Shown one piece after another: positions 17,282-25,832 of a DNA stretch of 64,000 nt. Both the position numbers and the translations under genes were made by a program. This DNA comes from Flavobacterium saccharophilum (GTDB taxonomy: Bacteria > Bacteroidota > Bacteroidia > Flavobacteriales > Flavobacteriaceae), in the NCBI RefSeq assembly GCF_900142735.1, contig NZ_FRBY01000005.1, forward strand, positions 62,001 to 126,000. Direction: 5' to 3'. Under the pieces are notes generated by a model. The model was not told where the DNA came from and did not search any database. It was given only the letters and a program-made list of their open reading frames with translations. Each line of letters starts with the position of its first letter. The stretch's first letter is position 1.

Positions 17282-19270
17282 ATGGCTATGCAGACAGGAG
17301 AAAACGAACAGGCACTGAGAAAGATCTTGGATATGACAAGACTCATCAGTATTATTATTTTAACAATCCATTTTTATTATTACTGTTATGCAGCCTTTCG
17401 GGAGTGGCATCTGGTCAGTGGGTTCAGTGATAAAATTTTAGGCAATATTTACCATACAGGATTATTCAGTAATTTTCATAAGTCCAAACTCTATGCACTG
17501 GGATTTTTAATAATCTCACTACTTGGAGCTAAAGGACGAAAAGATGAAAAACTGAATTACAAAACAGCTTTTGCTTATATAATTACGGGGATTCTAATTT
17601 ACTTTATAAGTTATCTTTCACTATACGTGAAAATAGAATTAATGCTCGCTGCAATTGCCTATATGACCATCACTTCCAGTGGCTTTCTTCTGATGCTTTC
17701 CGGAGGTACATTATTATCCAGAATTATAAAAAACAGGCTCAACAGCAAGGATATTTTTAATACCGAAAATGAAACTTTCCCCCAGGAAGAAAGGTTCCTG
17801 GAAAATGAGTATTCTATTAACCTGCCGGCCCGATACCATTTAAAGGATAAGATAAGGGACAGTTGGATAAACATTATTAATCCTTTTCGGGGACTGTTGG
17901 TTTCAGGTACTCCCGGATCCGGGAAATCTTATTTTGTTATACGTCATGTTATTACCCAGCACATACGTAAAAAATTTACCATGTTTGTCTATGATTTCAA
18001 GTTTGATGACCTGACCAAAATTGTCTATAATACCTGGCTTAAATACAAACATCTCTATCCAAAATTACCTCAGTTTTATGTCATTAATTTTGATGATCTG
18101 ACCCGGACCAATCGGTGTAATCCGTTAGAGCCGTCAGGCATGAGTGACATTACGGATGCTTCGGAATCGGCACGTACTATTCTGTTAGGGCTCAATAGGG
18201 AATGGATAAAAAGGCAGGGAGATTTTTTTGTAGAATCTCCGATTAATTTTCTATCGGCCATAATATGGTATTTACGAAAATATAAAGACGGTGAATTCTG
18301 CACGCTTCCCCATGTGATCGAACTCATGCAGGAAGATTACGATAGTCTCTTTACCCTGCTCAGAACCGAAAAAGAAATCGAAGTACTCATTAATCCCTTT
18401 GTGAATGCCTATTTAAATAACGTAATGGACCAGTTGGAGGGGCAAATTGCTTCGGCAAAAATTGCCATGGCCCGTCTTTCTTCTCCACAATTGTATTATG
18501 TTTTATCGGGTAGTGATTTCACATTGGATATCAATAATCCGGACGAACCGAAGATCGTATGTATGGGGAATAATCCGCAGAAAATCCAGATATATGGAGC
18601 TGTGTTATCACTTTATGTAAACCGATTGGTTAAACAAGTGAACCAAAAAAACAAGCAGAAAAGCAGTCTGATATTCGATGAATTTCCAACTATCTACCTC
18701 AACAATATGGACAGTTTGATTGCCACATCCAGGAGCAATAAAGTAGCAACTTGTTTGGGTATTCAGGATTTTAGCCAGCTGCGTAAAGATTATGGACGAG
18801 AACAGGCAGACGTGATTATGAATATTGTTGGAAACGTAGTAAGCGGACAAGTTACAGGTGATACTGCCAAACAATTGTCAGAGCGTTTTGGAAAAATTAT
18901 GCAGGACAGGGAAAGCCTTTCTATTAATAGCGGAGATACTTCTATAAGCCGGTCCAAACAATTGGAATCTGCTGTACCGCCGTCCAAAATTTCCGGACTT
19001 AGTTCCGGTGAGTTTGTTGGTATGGTAGCCGATGATCCTGATTGTAAAATAGAACTAAAAACATTTCATTCTGAAATAGCAAATGACCATGAAGCATTAA
19101 AAAAAGAACAGGATCAATATGTTGATATTCCTATTATTCGCAAAGTTGATAATGCAATGGTACAGCGCAATTATCTACAGATAAAAAAGGACATCAAGGA
19201 TATTATTTATGCTGAGAAAGAAAGATTGTTAAATGATATTGAACTGAGCCATTTAGTAATTAAAAAGTGA
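17282..19270 (+). CDS. VirD4/TraG-type type IV coupling protein
   Basis: Inner-membrane ATPase that delivers the relaxase-DNA complex to a conjugation channel. The 662-residue protein has several N-terminal transmembrane helices (about residues 18-150), Walker A GTPGSGKS at 209-216, a Walker B-like LIFDEFPTIYL with D466/E467, and the TraM-recognition region with IATSRSNKVATCLGIQDFSQ. It is the last gene of the three-gene mob unit. No mating-pair formation genes are present here, so the element is mobilisable rather than self-transmissible, unless those genes were lost at the truncated right end. Confidence 0.92.
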   Translation: MAMQTGENEQALRKILDMTRLISIIILTIHFYYYCYAAFREWHLVSGFSDKILGNIYHTGLFSNFHKSKLYALGFLIISLLGAKGRKDEKLNYKTAFAYIITGILIYFISYLSLYVKIELMLAAIAYMTITSSGFLLMLSGGTLLSRIIKNRLNSKDIFNTENETFPQEERFLENEYSINLPARYHLKDKIRDSWINIINPFRGLLVSGTPGSGKSYFVIRHVITQHIRKKFTMFVYDFKFDDLTKIVYNTWLKYKHLYPKLPQFYVINFDDLTRTNRCNPLEPSGMSDITDASESARTILLGLNREWIKRQGDFFVESPINFLSAIIWYLRKYKDGEFCTLPHVIELMQEDYDSLFTLLRTEKEIEVLINPFVNAYLNNVMDQLEGQIASAKIAMARLSSPQLYYVLSGSDFTLDINNPDEPKIVCMGNNPQKIQIYGAVLSLYVNRLVKQVNQKNKQKSSLIFDEFPTIYLNNMDSLIATSRSNKVATCLGIQDFSQLRKDYGREQADVIMNIVGNVVSGQVTGDTAKQLSERFGKIMQDRESLSINSGDTSISRSKQLESAVPPSKISGLSSGEFVGMVADDPDCKIELKTFHSEIANDHEALKKEQDQYVDIPIIRKVDNAMVQRNYLQIKKDIKDIIYAEKERLLNDIELSHLVIKK

Positions 19271-19729
19271 TGATAATTTTATAAAAAAAACTTACAACTT
19301 ACTATTTTAAAAAAAGTTTTTAAAAAACATCTGGACTTGTCGCCATAAACTCGATAAAAGTAAAAGAAGTGAAGCAGATTAGAAATTCAAACGAAGATAT
19401 GCTTTAACCTGCCTGAATCAGTGGAGGTATCAAAAACAAGTTCTGTATACAAGAGAATATTTCTATATGCTCTTAAAGCGGAAAATTTATCTTCAGGACG
19501 AGTATCTTTAAGGTATGATGCACATCAGCAACAAACATTTTAACATTACACGAATCACATACTGATACGTATTATCAAGATTAAATGTAAAATCCTTTTT
19601 TTAGAGCCACATATTTATCCAGATATTGGAGGATAAATATTATCATTAGTAACACAAATCTTGTGATTTTTATATAATAAAAAAACACTTCATTGTTTTT
19701 GATGCAATAAATTTTCCTTCAATTTTATT
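19271..19729. other. 459-base spacer after the coupling protein gene
   Basis: No convincing gene or RNA was seen. It contains short open stretches such as one encoding SIKVKEVKQIRNSNEDML and then stop, which may be a degraded remnant, and AT-rich sequence. It separates the mob genes from the convergent ATPase/nuclease cargo. Confidence 0.3.
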
Positions 19730-20344
19730 TTAATCTACAGTAAAACTAGTTTGGACCTTTAACTCTACACCAATTTTATCTTTTAAAATTTTCTTTTGTA
19801 TCATCTCTGACTGATGTGTACGAAAGAATGACTTATTTGAAACAATTGGCTCAATAATTAAATTAGAAAGATTTGGATGATGCTCTTTAAAACTTAAGAT
19901 AGTTTCTTCAAATTTTCTTCTTGCGTCAATCAGCCAATCACCTTTTGGACGATTTTTAATTTCAAAAAACAATACCCATTTATCATCTTTGTATAAAAAA
20001 CCTTCACACCTTTTTATTATTCCTCTGTCAATTGTATTAACGCTATCGGAAGAAAATTCATTAATACTGCTATTGTTATCACTAACATCATATGTCCCAG
20101 TCCTAAATATATCCAGACAGTAGTCAATTGCTTTATATTTTACTTCTATGTTTTTTGGATTTTCAATCGTAAAATCCCATTGATTTTCGTTGTCTAGTAA
20201 AACAATTGCAGGTATGCGTGCATTTGCATTTGCATCACTTATCCCAAAACGATCATTGGAAAAAGGAAAATGACATTGAATAGATTCGGTTTGACAATTA
20301 CCAACTGGATTATTACAAGGCGATAAAAAAAAATTTATTGGCAT
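19730..20344 (-). CDS. Uncharacterised protein, putative nuclease partner of the adjacent ATPase
   Basis: Second gene of a two-gene unit; its start overlaps the end of the ATPase gene by 10 bases. The 204-residue protein is not recognised. It has a Cys-rich N-terminus (CNNPVGNCQTESIQC) and a segment WVLFFEIKNRPKGDWLIDAR (about residues 122-141) preceded by GIIKRCEGFLYKDD. The EGFLY...FEIKNR arrangement resembles the E-x-K core of PD-(D/E)XK nucleases, where an acidic residue precedes a strand with E-x-K. If so it would be the effector acting under ATPase control, as in many two-gene phage defence systems. The nuclease call is inference from a short motif. Confidence 0.6.
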   Translation of the reverse strand: MPINFFLSPCNNPVGNCQTESIQCHFPFSNDRFGISDANANARIPAIVLLDNENQWDFTIENPKNIEVKYKAIDYCLDIFRTGTYDVSDNNSSINEFSSDSVNTIDRGIIKRCEGFLYKDDKWVLFFEIKNRPKGDWLIDARRKFEETILSFKEHHPNLSNLIIEPIVSNKSFFRTHQSEMIQKKILKDKIGVELKVQTSFTVD

Positions 20345-21564
20345 AATTCGTCTTCAATATCTAATAGGTTAGAAAAAAGTTCATTTGATTCTGCAAGGAC
20401 ATCGTTCAGATAGTTTTTGTCTGAAGGGAGACCTTTGTAAGTTTCCAGTTTAGTAATGATACCATTTGTTTCTTCCAATTGATATACAACTAAAGTATTT
20501 CCATTAAGCGTAGAATTTAATGGGACGATTTTATCTAATCTATTTTTTAATTCAGAAGATGATTTTTTTACTTTATCTTTTACTTTATCCGCTTCAACAG
20601 CCAATGTTAGATAATTTATCAAATACGGGCTATGAGTTGTCATTATCAACATATTACTTCCATTATTGTACGCTAATAGACTATTCAATAACAATCTTTG
20701 TGAACTTGGAAATAAATTCTGTTCGGGTTCTTCAACAATATTGACAAAGTACCTACTGACATACTTTTCATTTATTCTTTTTTCTTTTGTTCGTATTGTT
20801 TTTTCATCAAGCTCTAACTTATTCAACTCTTTTAATTCATTATTTCTTCGAATAGTTTGATCTGTGCTTAATAATTCCAATAATTTCTTTTCTCCCTGCT
20901 TTACAAATTCAATTAAATATTTTGTTACCCAGTATAATGGTACTATTGAATGAAAGCCACTTGACGCATCAGAAAGTTTTAATCGTTTACCCCCATCAAA
21001 TTCGAGATAGTTTTCATCTTCTTTTGGATCATAAACAACTTTAGTATCGTTTATAGGCAGTTCAATTGGTTTTCCTTTGTGAGAAAGTTGAGCATTACGA
21101 AATTCAACAGAATAATTTTTTAAGCTTCCCACAATCAGGTCAGAAACCTTGTTGATATTAGTAATTGAACTTAAAAAATTTCGCTCTGCAGGAACATACA
21201 TAATTTTAGGCTGCTTGACCGATTTATTATTTAGTTTTATGGCACTAACAGAATTTTCAGCATAAACAATATGGTACGAAACTCCTTTATATTCGATCTT
21301 TGTATCAGCAAATAAATAATTTTCTATTCTATGAAATTCAATAAGTTCAATAAAATAGTTAAAGGAAATATTACTAGCCTTTACATCTCCTCTTACCAAT
21401 GCTTTTTCTAACCATATAAATGAAGAAATTAACTTTGCTAGTGTACTTTTTCCTGAGCCCTGATTCCCAATAAATACGGTGACTTTGTTTACCTCAAACC
21501 ATCCATCATTATCTTGATAGCCATCTTTAATCGGTCCAAAATTCTTAATTTTTAATTTAATCAT
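20335..21564 (-). CDS. AAA (RecF/OLD-like) ATPase of a two-gene candidate defence system
   Basis: Cytoplasmic ATPase of 409 residues. It opens with the strand IKNFGPIKDGYQDNDGWFEV typical of ABC-like AAA_13/AAA_15 proteins, then Walker A GNQGSGKST (about residues 33-41), a signature-like region KLSDASSGFHSIVPLYW (about 196-212), Walker B FVNIVEEPEQNLFPSS (about 272-287) and the switch MTTHSPYLINYL (about 308-319). The insert between is short and lacks long coiled coils. It overlaps the downstream 204-residue gene. The pair sits between the coupling protein and ssb of a mobilisable island, a classic place for defence cargo. No TOPRIM domain is visible, so it is not an OLD nuclease by itself. 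Confidence 0.8.
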   Translation of the reverse strand: MIKLKIKNFGPIKDGYQDNDGWFEVNKVTVFIGNQGSGKSTLAKLISSFIWLEKALVRGDVKASNISFNYFIELIEFHRIENYLFADTKIEYKGVSYHIVYAENSVSAIKLNNKSVKQPKIMYVPAERNFLSSITNINKVSDLIVGSLKNYSVEFRNAQLSHKGKPIELPINDTKVVYDPKEDENYLEFDGGKRLKLSDASSGFHSIVPLYWVTKYLIEFVKQGEKKLLELLSTDQTIRRNNELKELNKLELDEKTIRTKEKRINEKYVSRYFVNIVEEPEQNLFPSSQRLLLNSLLAYNNGSNMLIMTTHSPYLINYLTLAVEADKVKDKVKKSSSELKNRLDKIVPLNSTLNGNTLVVYQLEETNGIITKLETYKGLPSDKNYLNDVLAESNELFSNLLDIEDELCQ

Positions 21565-21860
21565 TGTTCAAAAGGTAAGTTAAGCAAATTTACATAATTT
21601 ATAAATCAAAAACTACGAACAATCATCAATGTTATTTACAAAGAACTCTTTGGTCTACTTAAAATTTTCTGAAATATTATTTACGTAAACTCCATTTCTT
21701 TAGTCTATAATAATCTTTTTCTAAATGTCTAAAATTGTTAAGGGACCGACAGTTGCTTATTCTAAAACAAATTAAAAAATATTAAAAATCAAGCATTTAT
21801 ATTATTTTTGTTACAGTTTTTAAAAACTGAAACTGCTAGATAATATTTCTTCTGGTTAAG
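21565..21860. other. AT-rich spacer upstream of the ATPase gene
   Basis: About 300 bases between the divergent ATPase gene and the structured region at 21861. It probably contains both promoters, but no clear box or operator was found. Confidence 0.3.
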
Positions 21861-21909
21861 AAGGCTGCCGGATATTGCTGGATACTCAAAGTAGCAATAG
21901 AACAGCCTT
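21861..21909. repeat. Nested inverted repeat upstream of the TIGR02391-type gene
   Basis: AAGGCTG (21861-21867) pairs with CAGCCTT (21903-21909), and inside it ATTGCT (21874-21879) pairs with AGCAAT (21893-21898). The result is a two-step hairpin about 70 bases before a gene start. It has no T-run, so it is more likely an operator, replication or recombination site than a terminator. Confidence 0.5.
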
Positions 21910-21931
21910 GAAAATGTTATTGCATATTAAA

Positions 21932-21961
21932 AACCTTTATTAACCTTTATTAACCTTTATT
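21932..21961 (+). repeat. Three tandem copies of AACCTTTATT
   Basis: A perfect 10-bp unit repeated three times just before the start codon at 21976. It may be an iteron-like binding site or slippage-prone spacer that changes the distance between promoter and gene. Confidence 0.65.
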
Positions 21962-21975
21962 GAATCTAAAAAATC

Positions 21976-22786
21976 ATGGCTAAAACAGTTATAAGACGAC
22001 CAATATTTGAACCTCATATTTTAGAGGGTATTTGCAAAACAATTGGACACACAAATGATGGATCAACAGGTCCGGAAATTGATCAGACATTACGTAATTG
22101 TGATATGATAGATGTAGATCCTTCAAATACTAAATGGAAAAGATTGTATAATGCATTTGCACAGTGGCAGAATAAAAATCAATGTTCAAATCATGTCTTA
22201 AAATTTATTCAAGTCGCTATGCAGCCTGTTAGATATATAGGGCAAGAAGCTGTATTTCAAGATAGAAGAATAGAATTAAATAAAAGACTTTCATTTGTGG
22301 GATTTGAGTTGACAGAAACTGGAAAATATAAAAATATTAATAAAATCAGCTACCATTTCAGAAGCAGAAGAAAGAGCAAATCGTTTCAAGCATAAATTAG
22401 AAACCAGAAATGTTCATCGCTTTATCTTTGATTATTGCAAAGCGGAGTTATTAGTAGAAAATTATTTTCATTCTGTCTTTGAAGCTGCTAAAAGTATAGC
22501 AGACAGAGTACGAGATATTACAGGACTTCAAAATGACGGAAATGCTCTTGTGGAAACTGCTTTTTCTACGACAACTCCATTAATAAAAATAAACGAGTTA
22601 CAAAATGATAGTGATAGAAGTGAGCATATTGGATTGTGTAATCTTATGAAGGGCATATTTGGATTAATAAGAAACCCAACTGCTCATGAACCTAAGATAA
22701 AGTTTATCATAACAGAAGAGGAAGCACTTGATGTAATGGGAACAATATCATATATACACAAACGACTTGATAAAATAATTATTTAG
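21976..22786 (+). pseudogene. TIGR02391 (Ymh)-like HEPN protein gene, frameshifted
   Basis: Two frames together give one protein of about 269 residues. The first frame runs from 21976 to a stop at 22395, but the homologous continuation (SATISEAEERANRFKHKLET and onward) is in the next frame from about 22340, where the sequence is A-rich, and runs open to 22786. A one-base change there would join them. The C-terminal half contains GLIRNPTAHEP, an R-x4-H motif typical of HEPN RNases, and the family (TIGR02391) is associated with abortive infection. It is the likely toxin or defence cargo of the island. As read here it is broken; a sequence error or slippage is possible. Confidence 0.72.
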
Positions 22787-22833
22787 CTATCTCTAAGTAC
22801 TATTGTTTTTCTTCCATAGAATTACCTTCCTAA

Positions 22834-22863
22834 TCTGATACCGAAAGTATCAGATTTTTTTTG
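22834..22863 (+). terminator. Strong terminator after the TIGR02391-type gene
   Basis: TCTGATAC-CGAAA-GTATCAGA forms a perfect 8-bp stem followed by nine T. Confidence 0.9.
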
Positions 22864-23211
22864 TTTAAAAAAATGCTGCACAAATCTTCTTTGGTTCTGT
22901 TACTAATTTACAGATTACCATTAAGTAAGAACAGCCCAATTACATTTTAATTAAAGTCCATTAAGAAAATTTTTCTTAAAGCTTTCACTCGAAACGGACT
23001 AAAAGGGCAGCTAAGATAGTGACTTAAGCATGCCCCGTGCGCATAATGGCGGCGCTTCCCTTGCCACCCTTCGGGACTTATAGCACTTACCCATCCTTAA
23101 GCCACTTACATCTTGCTTTCTTTTTTCCCGTTTTTTCGTTTTGAAAACATTTTTTGTGGGAGCAGGATTAGAGAGAAACTAAAACAGTAGTAATCTTTAA
23201 ATTTTAAAATT
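22864..23211. other. Spacer upstream of ssb with a GC-richer conserved-looking block
   Basis: About 350 bases without a gene. The part from about 23020 to 23105 is clearly richer in G and C than its surroundings (it contains CCCCGTGCGCATAATGGCGG), which suggests a conserved element sequence such as a replication or transfer site, or an untranslated leader of the ssb operon. No fold could be assigned. Confidence 0.35.
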
Positions 23212-23598
23212 ATGGAAATCACAGGACGAGTAACAGCAGATGCATCAGTTCAAAAAGTGAACAATGACAAACAAGTGGTCAATTTCAGTATTGCCATCAA
23301 TGACAATTACAAGCCAAAAGGCAGTACCGAAGTAAAGGAAGTAACAACCTATATCAATTGCTCTTATTGGTTAAATACTGCTACAGCACAGTGGCTTAAA
23401 AAAGGAACTATTGTACAGCTCTTTGGGCGTATTGGCATGAATGTTTACAATAACAGCGAAGGCGAAGCAGTAGGCACGCTGACTTTTCACACCAATAATA
23501 TTAAAATTTTGGTTTTTACCAAAAAGACAGAAACTAATACAGCCAGTTCAGCGGTAAAGGAAAAGAAATCAAAAAAAACAGCAGACGTACCTTTTTAA
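23212..23598 (+). CDS. ssb: Single-stranded DNA-binding protein (element-encoded)
   Basis: Coats single-stranded DNA during transfer or replication of the island. The 128-residue protein has the OB-fold pattern MEITGRVTADASVQKVNNDK, VVNFSIAIND, TTYINCSYW, KKGTIVQLFGRIGMNVY and LTFHTNNIKIL. It ends in KKTADVPF, a less acidic version of the normal SSB tail that recruits partners, which is usual for plasmid or ICE copies. It stands 30 bases before the DUF932 gene on the same strand. Confidence 0.92.
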   Translation: MEITGRVTADASVQKVNNDKQVVNFSIAINDNYKPKGSTEVKEVTTYINCSYWLNTATAQWLKKGTIVQLFGRIGMNVYNNSEGEAVGTLTFHTNNIKILVFTKKTETNTASSAVKEKKSKKTADVPF

Positions 23599-23628
23599 TA
23601 ATAGCGTAATCGCTTAAAATGTAACATC

Positions 23629-24690
23629 ATGGCACACAATATCAATTACAACGAGCAGTCAGGAAAACACAGTTTTTTCAGCACTAAACAAACAGCATGG
23701 CACAATTTGGGACAGATCATTACCGATTATCCAACAAGCGCCGAAGCTATTTTACACGCAGGTTTGGATTATGAAGTAGAAAAACGAAAGTTGTTTACAC
23801 CTACTTCAGCCGAAATTATTTTGGATAATGAAAGCATTCACAATAAAATAGAAGTCCCGAATTATTTCAGTACGGTGCGCACCGATAATGATGCCGTACT
23901 CGGCGTTGTGGGCAAAGACTACCAGATTGTACAAAATAGGGATGCCTTTTCTTTTTTTGACAGTATCGTAGTCGGTGACGGAATCCTATACGAAACCGCA
24001 GGGGCACTCGGAAAAGGGGAACGCATCTTTATAACGGCAAAACTACCCGATTATATCAGGGTTGGTAACGATGATTTGATTGAAAAATATCTTTTCCTGA
24101 CCACTTCCCATGACGGAAGCGGAAGCATAACCGCAGCATTCACCCCTATACGTATCGTATGCAACAATACCCTGAATGCCGCTATGAACAATAAGACCAA
24201 TACCGCGCGTATCCGCCATACCTCAAATGCCAAACAGCGTTTAGAACAGGCACACAAAGTAATGGGTATATCAGATATGCTGTCTTCGCAAATGGAATCC
24301 ATTTTTAACCATTGGACAAAAATCCGAATAACGGACAATGAAGTGAAAAAACTAATACGGTCCGCCCTTGTTCCTAGTAAGGAAGTGCTCAAAACTATAC
24401 AAAATGGCAGGGAAGGCGAATTATCTACTTGTTTTACCAATATGGTCGATAGCGCATTTGAATATGCCATGAGCAACCCTACACAACTGATGGGCACCAC
24501 CAAAGGGACTGTTTTTGGGGCTTACAATGCAATCACAGGATATTTTCAGAATGTTAGAAATTACAAGAGCGATGAAGCCAAATTAACTTCCATTTTAATG
24601 GGTGGTACAGGACAGATTCGCACACAGTCCGCTTTTAACCTTTGTGTGAATTTTGCTAATAAAGGCTCGGATGCCTTGATTTTGAATTAG
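23629..24690 (+). CDS. DUF932 / phage-plasmid-like protein (TIGR03299 type)
   Basis: A 353-residue protein with the hallmarks of DUF932: AWHNLGQIITDYPTSAEAIL near the start (about residues 22-41), VLGVVGKDYQIVQNRDAF (about 90-107), ITAKLPDYIRVGNDDLIEKY, LFLTTSHDGSGSITAAFTPIRIVCNNTLNAA (about 131-162) and TVFGAYNAITGYFQNVRNY near the end. The family is widespread on plasmids, phages and ICEs and often lies close to ssb and PRTRC genes, as here, but its biochemical role is not established. It is followed by a good terminator. Confidence 0.9.
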   Translation: MAHNINYNEQSGKHSFFSTKQTAWHNLGQIITDYPTSAEAILHAGLDYEVEKRKLFTPTSAEIILDNESIHNKIEVPNYFSTVRTDNDAVLGVVGKDYQIVQNRDAFSFFDSIVVGDGILYETAGALGKGERIFITAKLPDYIRVGNDDLIEKYLFLTTSHDGSGSITAAFTPIRIVCNNTLNAAMNNKTNTARIRHTSNAKQRLEQAHKVMGISDMLSSQMESIFNHWTKIRITDNEVKKLIRSALVPSKEVLKTIQNGREGELSTCFTNMVDSAFEYAMSNPTQLMGTTKGTVFGAYNAITGYFQNVRNYKSDEAKLTSILMGGTGQIRTQSAFNLCVNFANKGSDALILN

Positions 24691-24697
24691 CTAATCG

Positions 24698-24724
24698 GGA
24701 CAGGCATAACCTGCCTGTCCTTTT
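24698..24724 (+). terminator. Terminator after the DUF932 gene
   Basis: GGACAGGC/GCCTGTCC stem of 8 bp with a 7-base loop, followed by TTTT. Confidence 0.8.
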
Positions 24725-24737
24725 AAACCCTGAAAAT

Positions 24738-24944
24738 ATGATACAAATAGAAGATAAAAATGGAGAGAATATTGAAGTTCTAAATTTAGCAGATGCAATA
24801 AAACATGCAGACTATTTCAGAAATTTTGTCCATACCGATAAACGCTTTGAAAAGTTTGACCGAAAACGACAAGCTTACTGGCAGGATCTTTATGATAAGC
24901 TGATGAAAATTAATGATTTAGATGTACAACAAAGTAAACAGTAA
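24738..24944 (+). CDS. Small hypothetical protein of the element (68 aa)
   Basis: A 68-residue acidic-to-basic helical protein (MIQIEDKNGENIEVLNLADA, then FRNFVHTDKRFEKFDRKRQAYW). It is placed between DUF932 and a PRTRC-E remnant on the same strand, a typical slot for small conserved element genes in Bacteroidota. No domain recognised and function unknown. It has an ATG start 14 bases after the upstream terminator. Confidence 0.65.
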   Translation: MIQIEDKNGENIEVLNLADAIKHADYFRNFVHTDKRFEKFDRKRQAYWQDLYDKLMKINDLDVQQSKQ

Positions 24945-24948
24945 AGCA

Positions 24949-25059
24949 ATGGAAACCAATTTTTTTAAAGCAGTCCTTTCCTTGCAGGTAACAGGGAATT
25001 GGAAGAAGAATAGTAGCTTTTGGAAAACAATGTCTGGTATTCATTTAATGTATTTTTAA
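24949..25059 (+). pseudogene. Truncated PRTRC system protein E gene
   Basis: The frame starts 5 bases after the preceding gene and encodes METNFFKAVLSLQVTGNWKK, which resembles the N-terminus of PRTRC system protein E (FFxx-AL-ITGxW). After about 19 residues the similarity disappears and the frame stops at residue 36, far short of the usual length (about 150 or more residues). The rest of the PRTRC cluster (F, C, B, A, ThiF) is missing, and an unrelated sugar-catabolism locus follows. This marks the broken right end of the mobilisable island at about 25.0 kb. Confidence 0.55.
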
Positions 25060-25128
25060 ACCCTCAGATAATAGTTATTAAACAGGCGCGACAGAACCTT
25101 AAAAATTCTCCATAAGTATAGAAACTAG

Positions 25129-25800
25129 CTATTGATATCGTAATCTTGAGATAATTTCATAAACCTCTTTTACTTTTATAGTTAATCCAGCATAATCTTT
25201 GTTTGCAATGATTTCTTTTGTTATCAACTGAGATCCCATACCTACACAAGTAACTCCGGCATCAAACCAGTCTTTTAAGTTTTCTTCCGTAGGATTCACA
25301 CCTCCAGTTGGCATTATAGAAGTCCAAGGCTGAGGCCCTTTAATACCTTTTACGAAATTGGGTCCATATAGATCCCCAGGAAAAAGTTTTACCACTTCAC
25401 AACCAAGTTCTTCAGCTTTAGTGATTTCGGTCAAAGTTCCGCAACCTGGCGACCATAATACTTTTCTACGATTACAAACCATTGCAATATCTTCTCTCAA
25501 AACAGGAGTTACAATAAAGTTTGCTCCCAATTGCATGTATAAAGAAGCTGCAGCTGCATCCGTAACTGAACCAACTCCCATAATCATACCAGGCAATTCT
25601 TTGATTGCGTATTTTGTAAGTTCCGCAAAAACCTCATGAGCAAAATCGCCACGAGAAGTAAACTCCATCAAACGAGCACCTCCGTCATAACATGCTTTTA
25701 AGATATTTTTACTTAACTCAATATCATTACTGAAAAATAAAGGAATCATTCCAGTACTTTTCATTGCTTGCGCTACTTCAATTCTTGTAAACTGTGCCAT
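25129..25800 (-). CDS. eda: KDPG/KDPGal aldolase (2-dehydro-3-deoxy-phosphogluconate aldolase)
   Basis: Class I aldolase that splits 2-keto-3-deoxy-6-phosphogluconate or the galactonate epimer into pyruvate and glyceraldehyde 3-phosphate. The 223-residue protein shows the Eda pattern: E46 in ARLMEFTSRG with R50, GVGSVTDAAAASLYMQLGANFIVTP, and the Schiff-base lysine K138 in CEVVKLFPG, followed by IMPTGGVNPTEENLKDWFDAG. It follows the KDG kinase gene by 32 bases in the same operon. In an agar/porphyran locus this pair handles the 2-keto-3-deoxy-galactonate formed from 3,6-anhydro-L-galactose. Start at the ATG at 25800. Confidence 0.93.
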   Translation of the reverse strand: MAQFTRIEVAQAMKSTGMIPLFFSNDIELSKNILKACYDGGARLMEFTSRGDFAHEVFAELTKYAIKELPGMIMGVGSVTDAAAASLYMQLGANFIVTPVLREDIAMVCNRRKVLWSPGCGTLTEITKAEELGCEVVKLFPGDLYGPNFVKGIKGPQPWTSIMPTGGVNPTEENLKDWFDAGVTCVGMGSQLITKEIIANKDYAGLTIKVKEVYEIISRLRYQ

Positions 25801-25832
25801 TTTTTATTTATTTTTTTTAAATTTTTATTCTT

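Noticed and set aside
21932-21961. Three tandem 10-bp repeats as a CRISPR array
   Set aside because: Units are directly adjacent without spacers and far too short; there are no cas genes.
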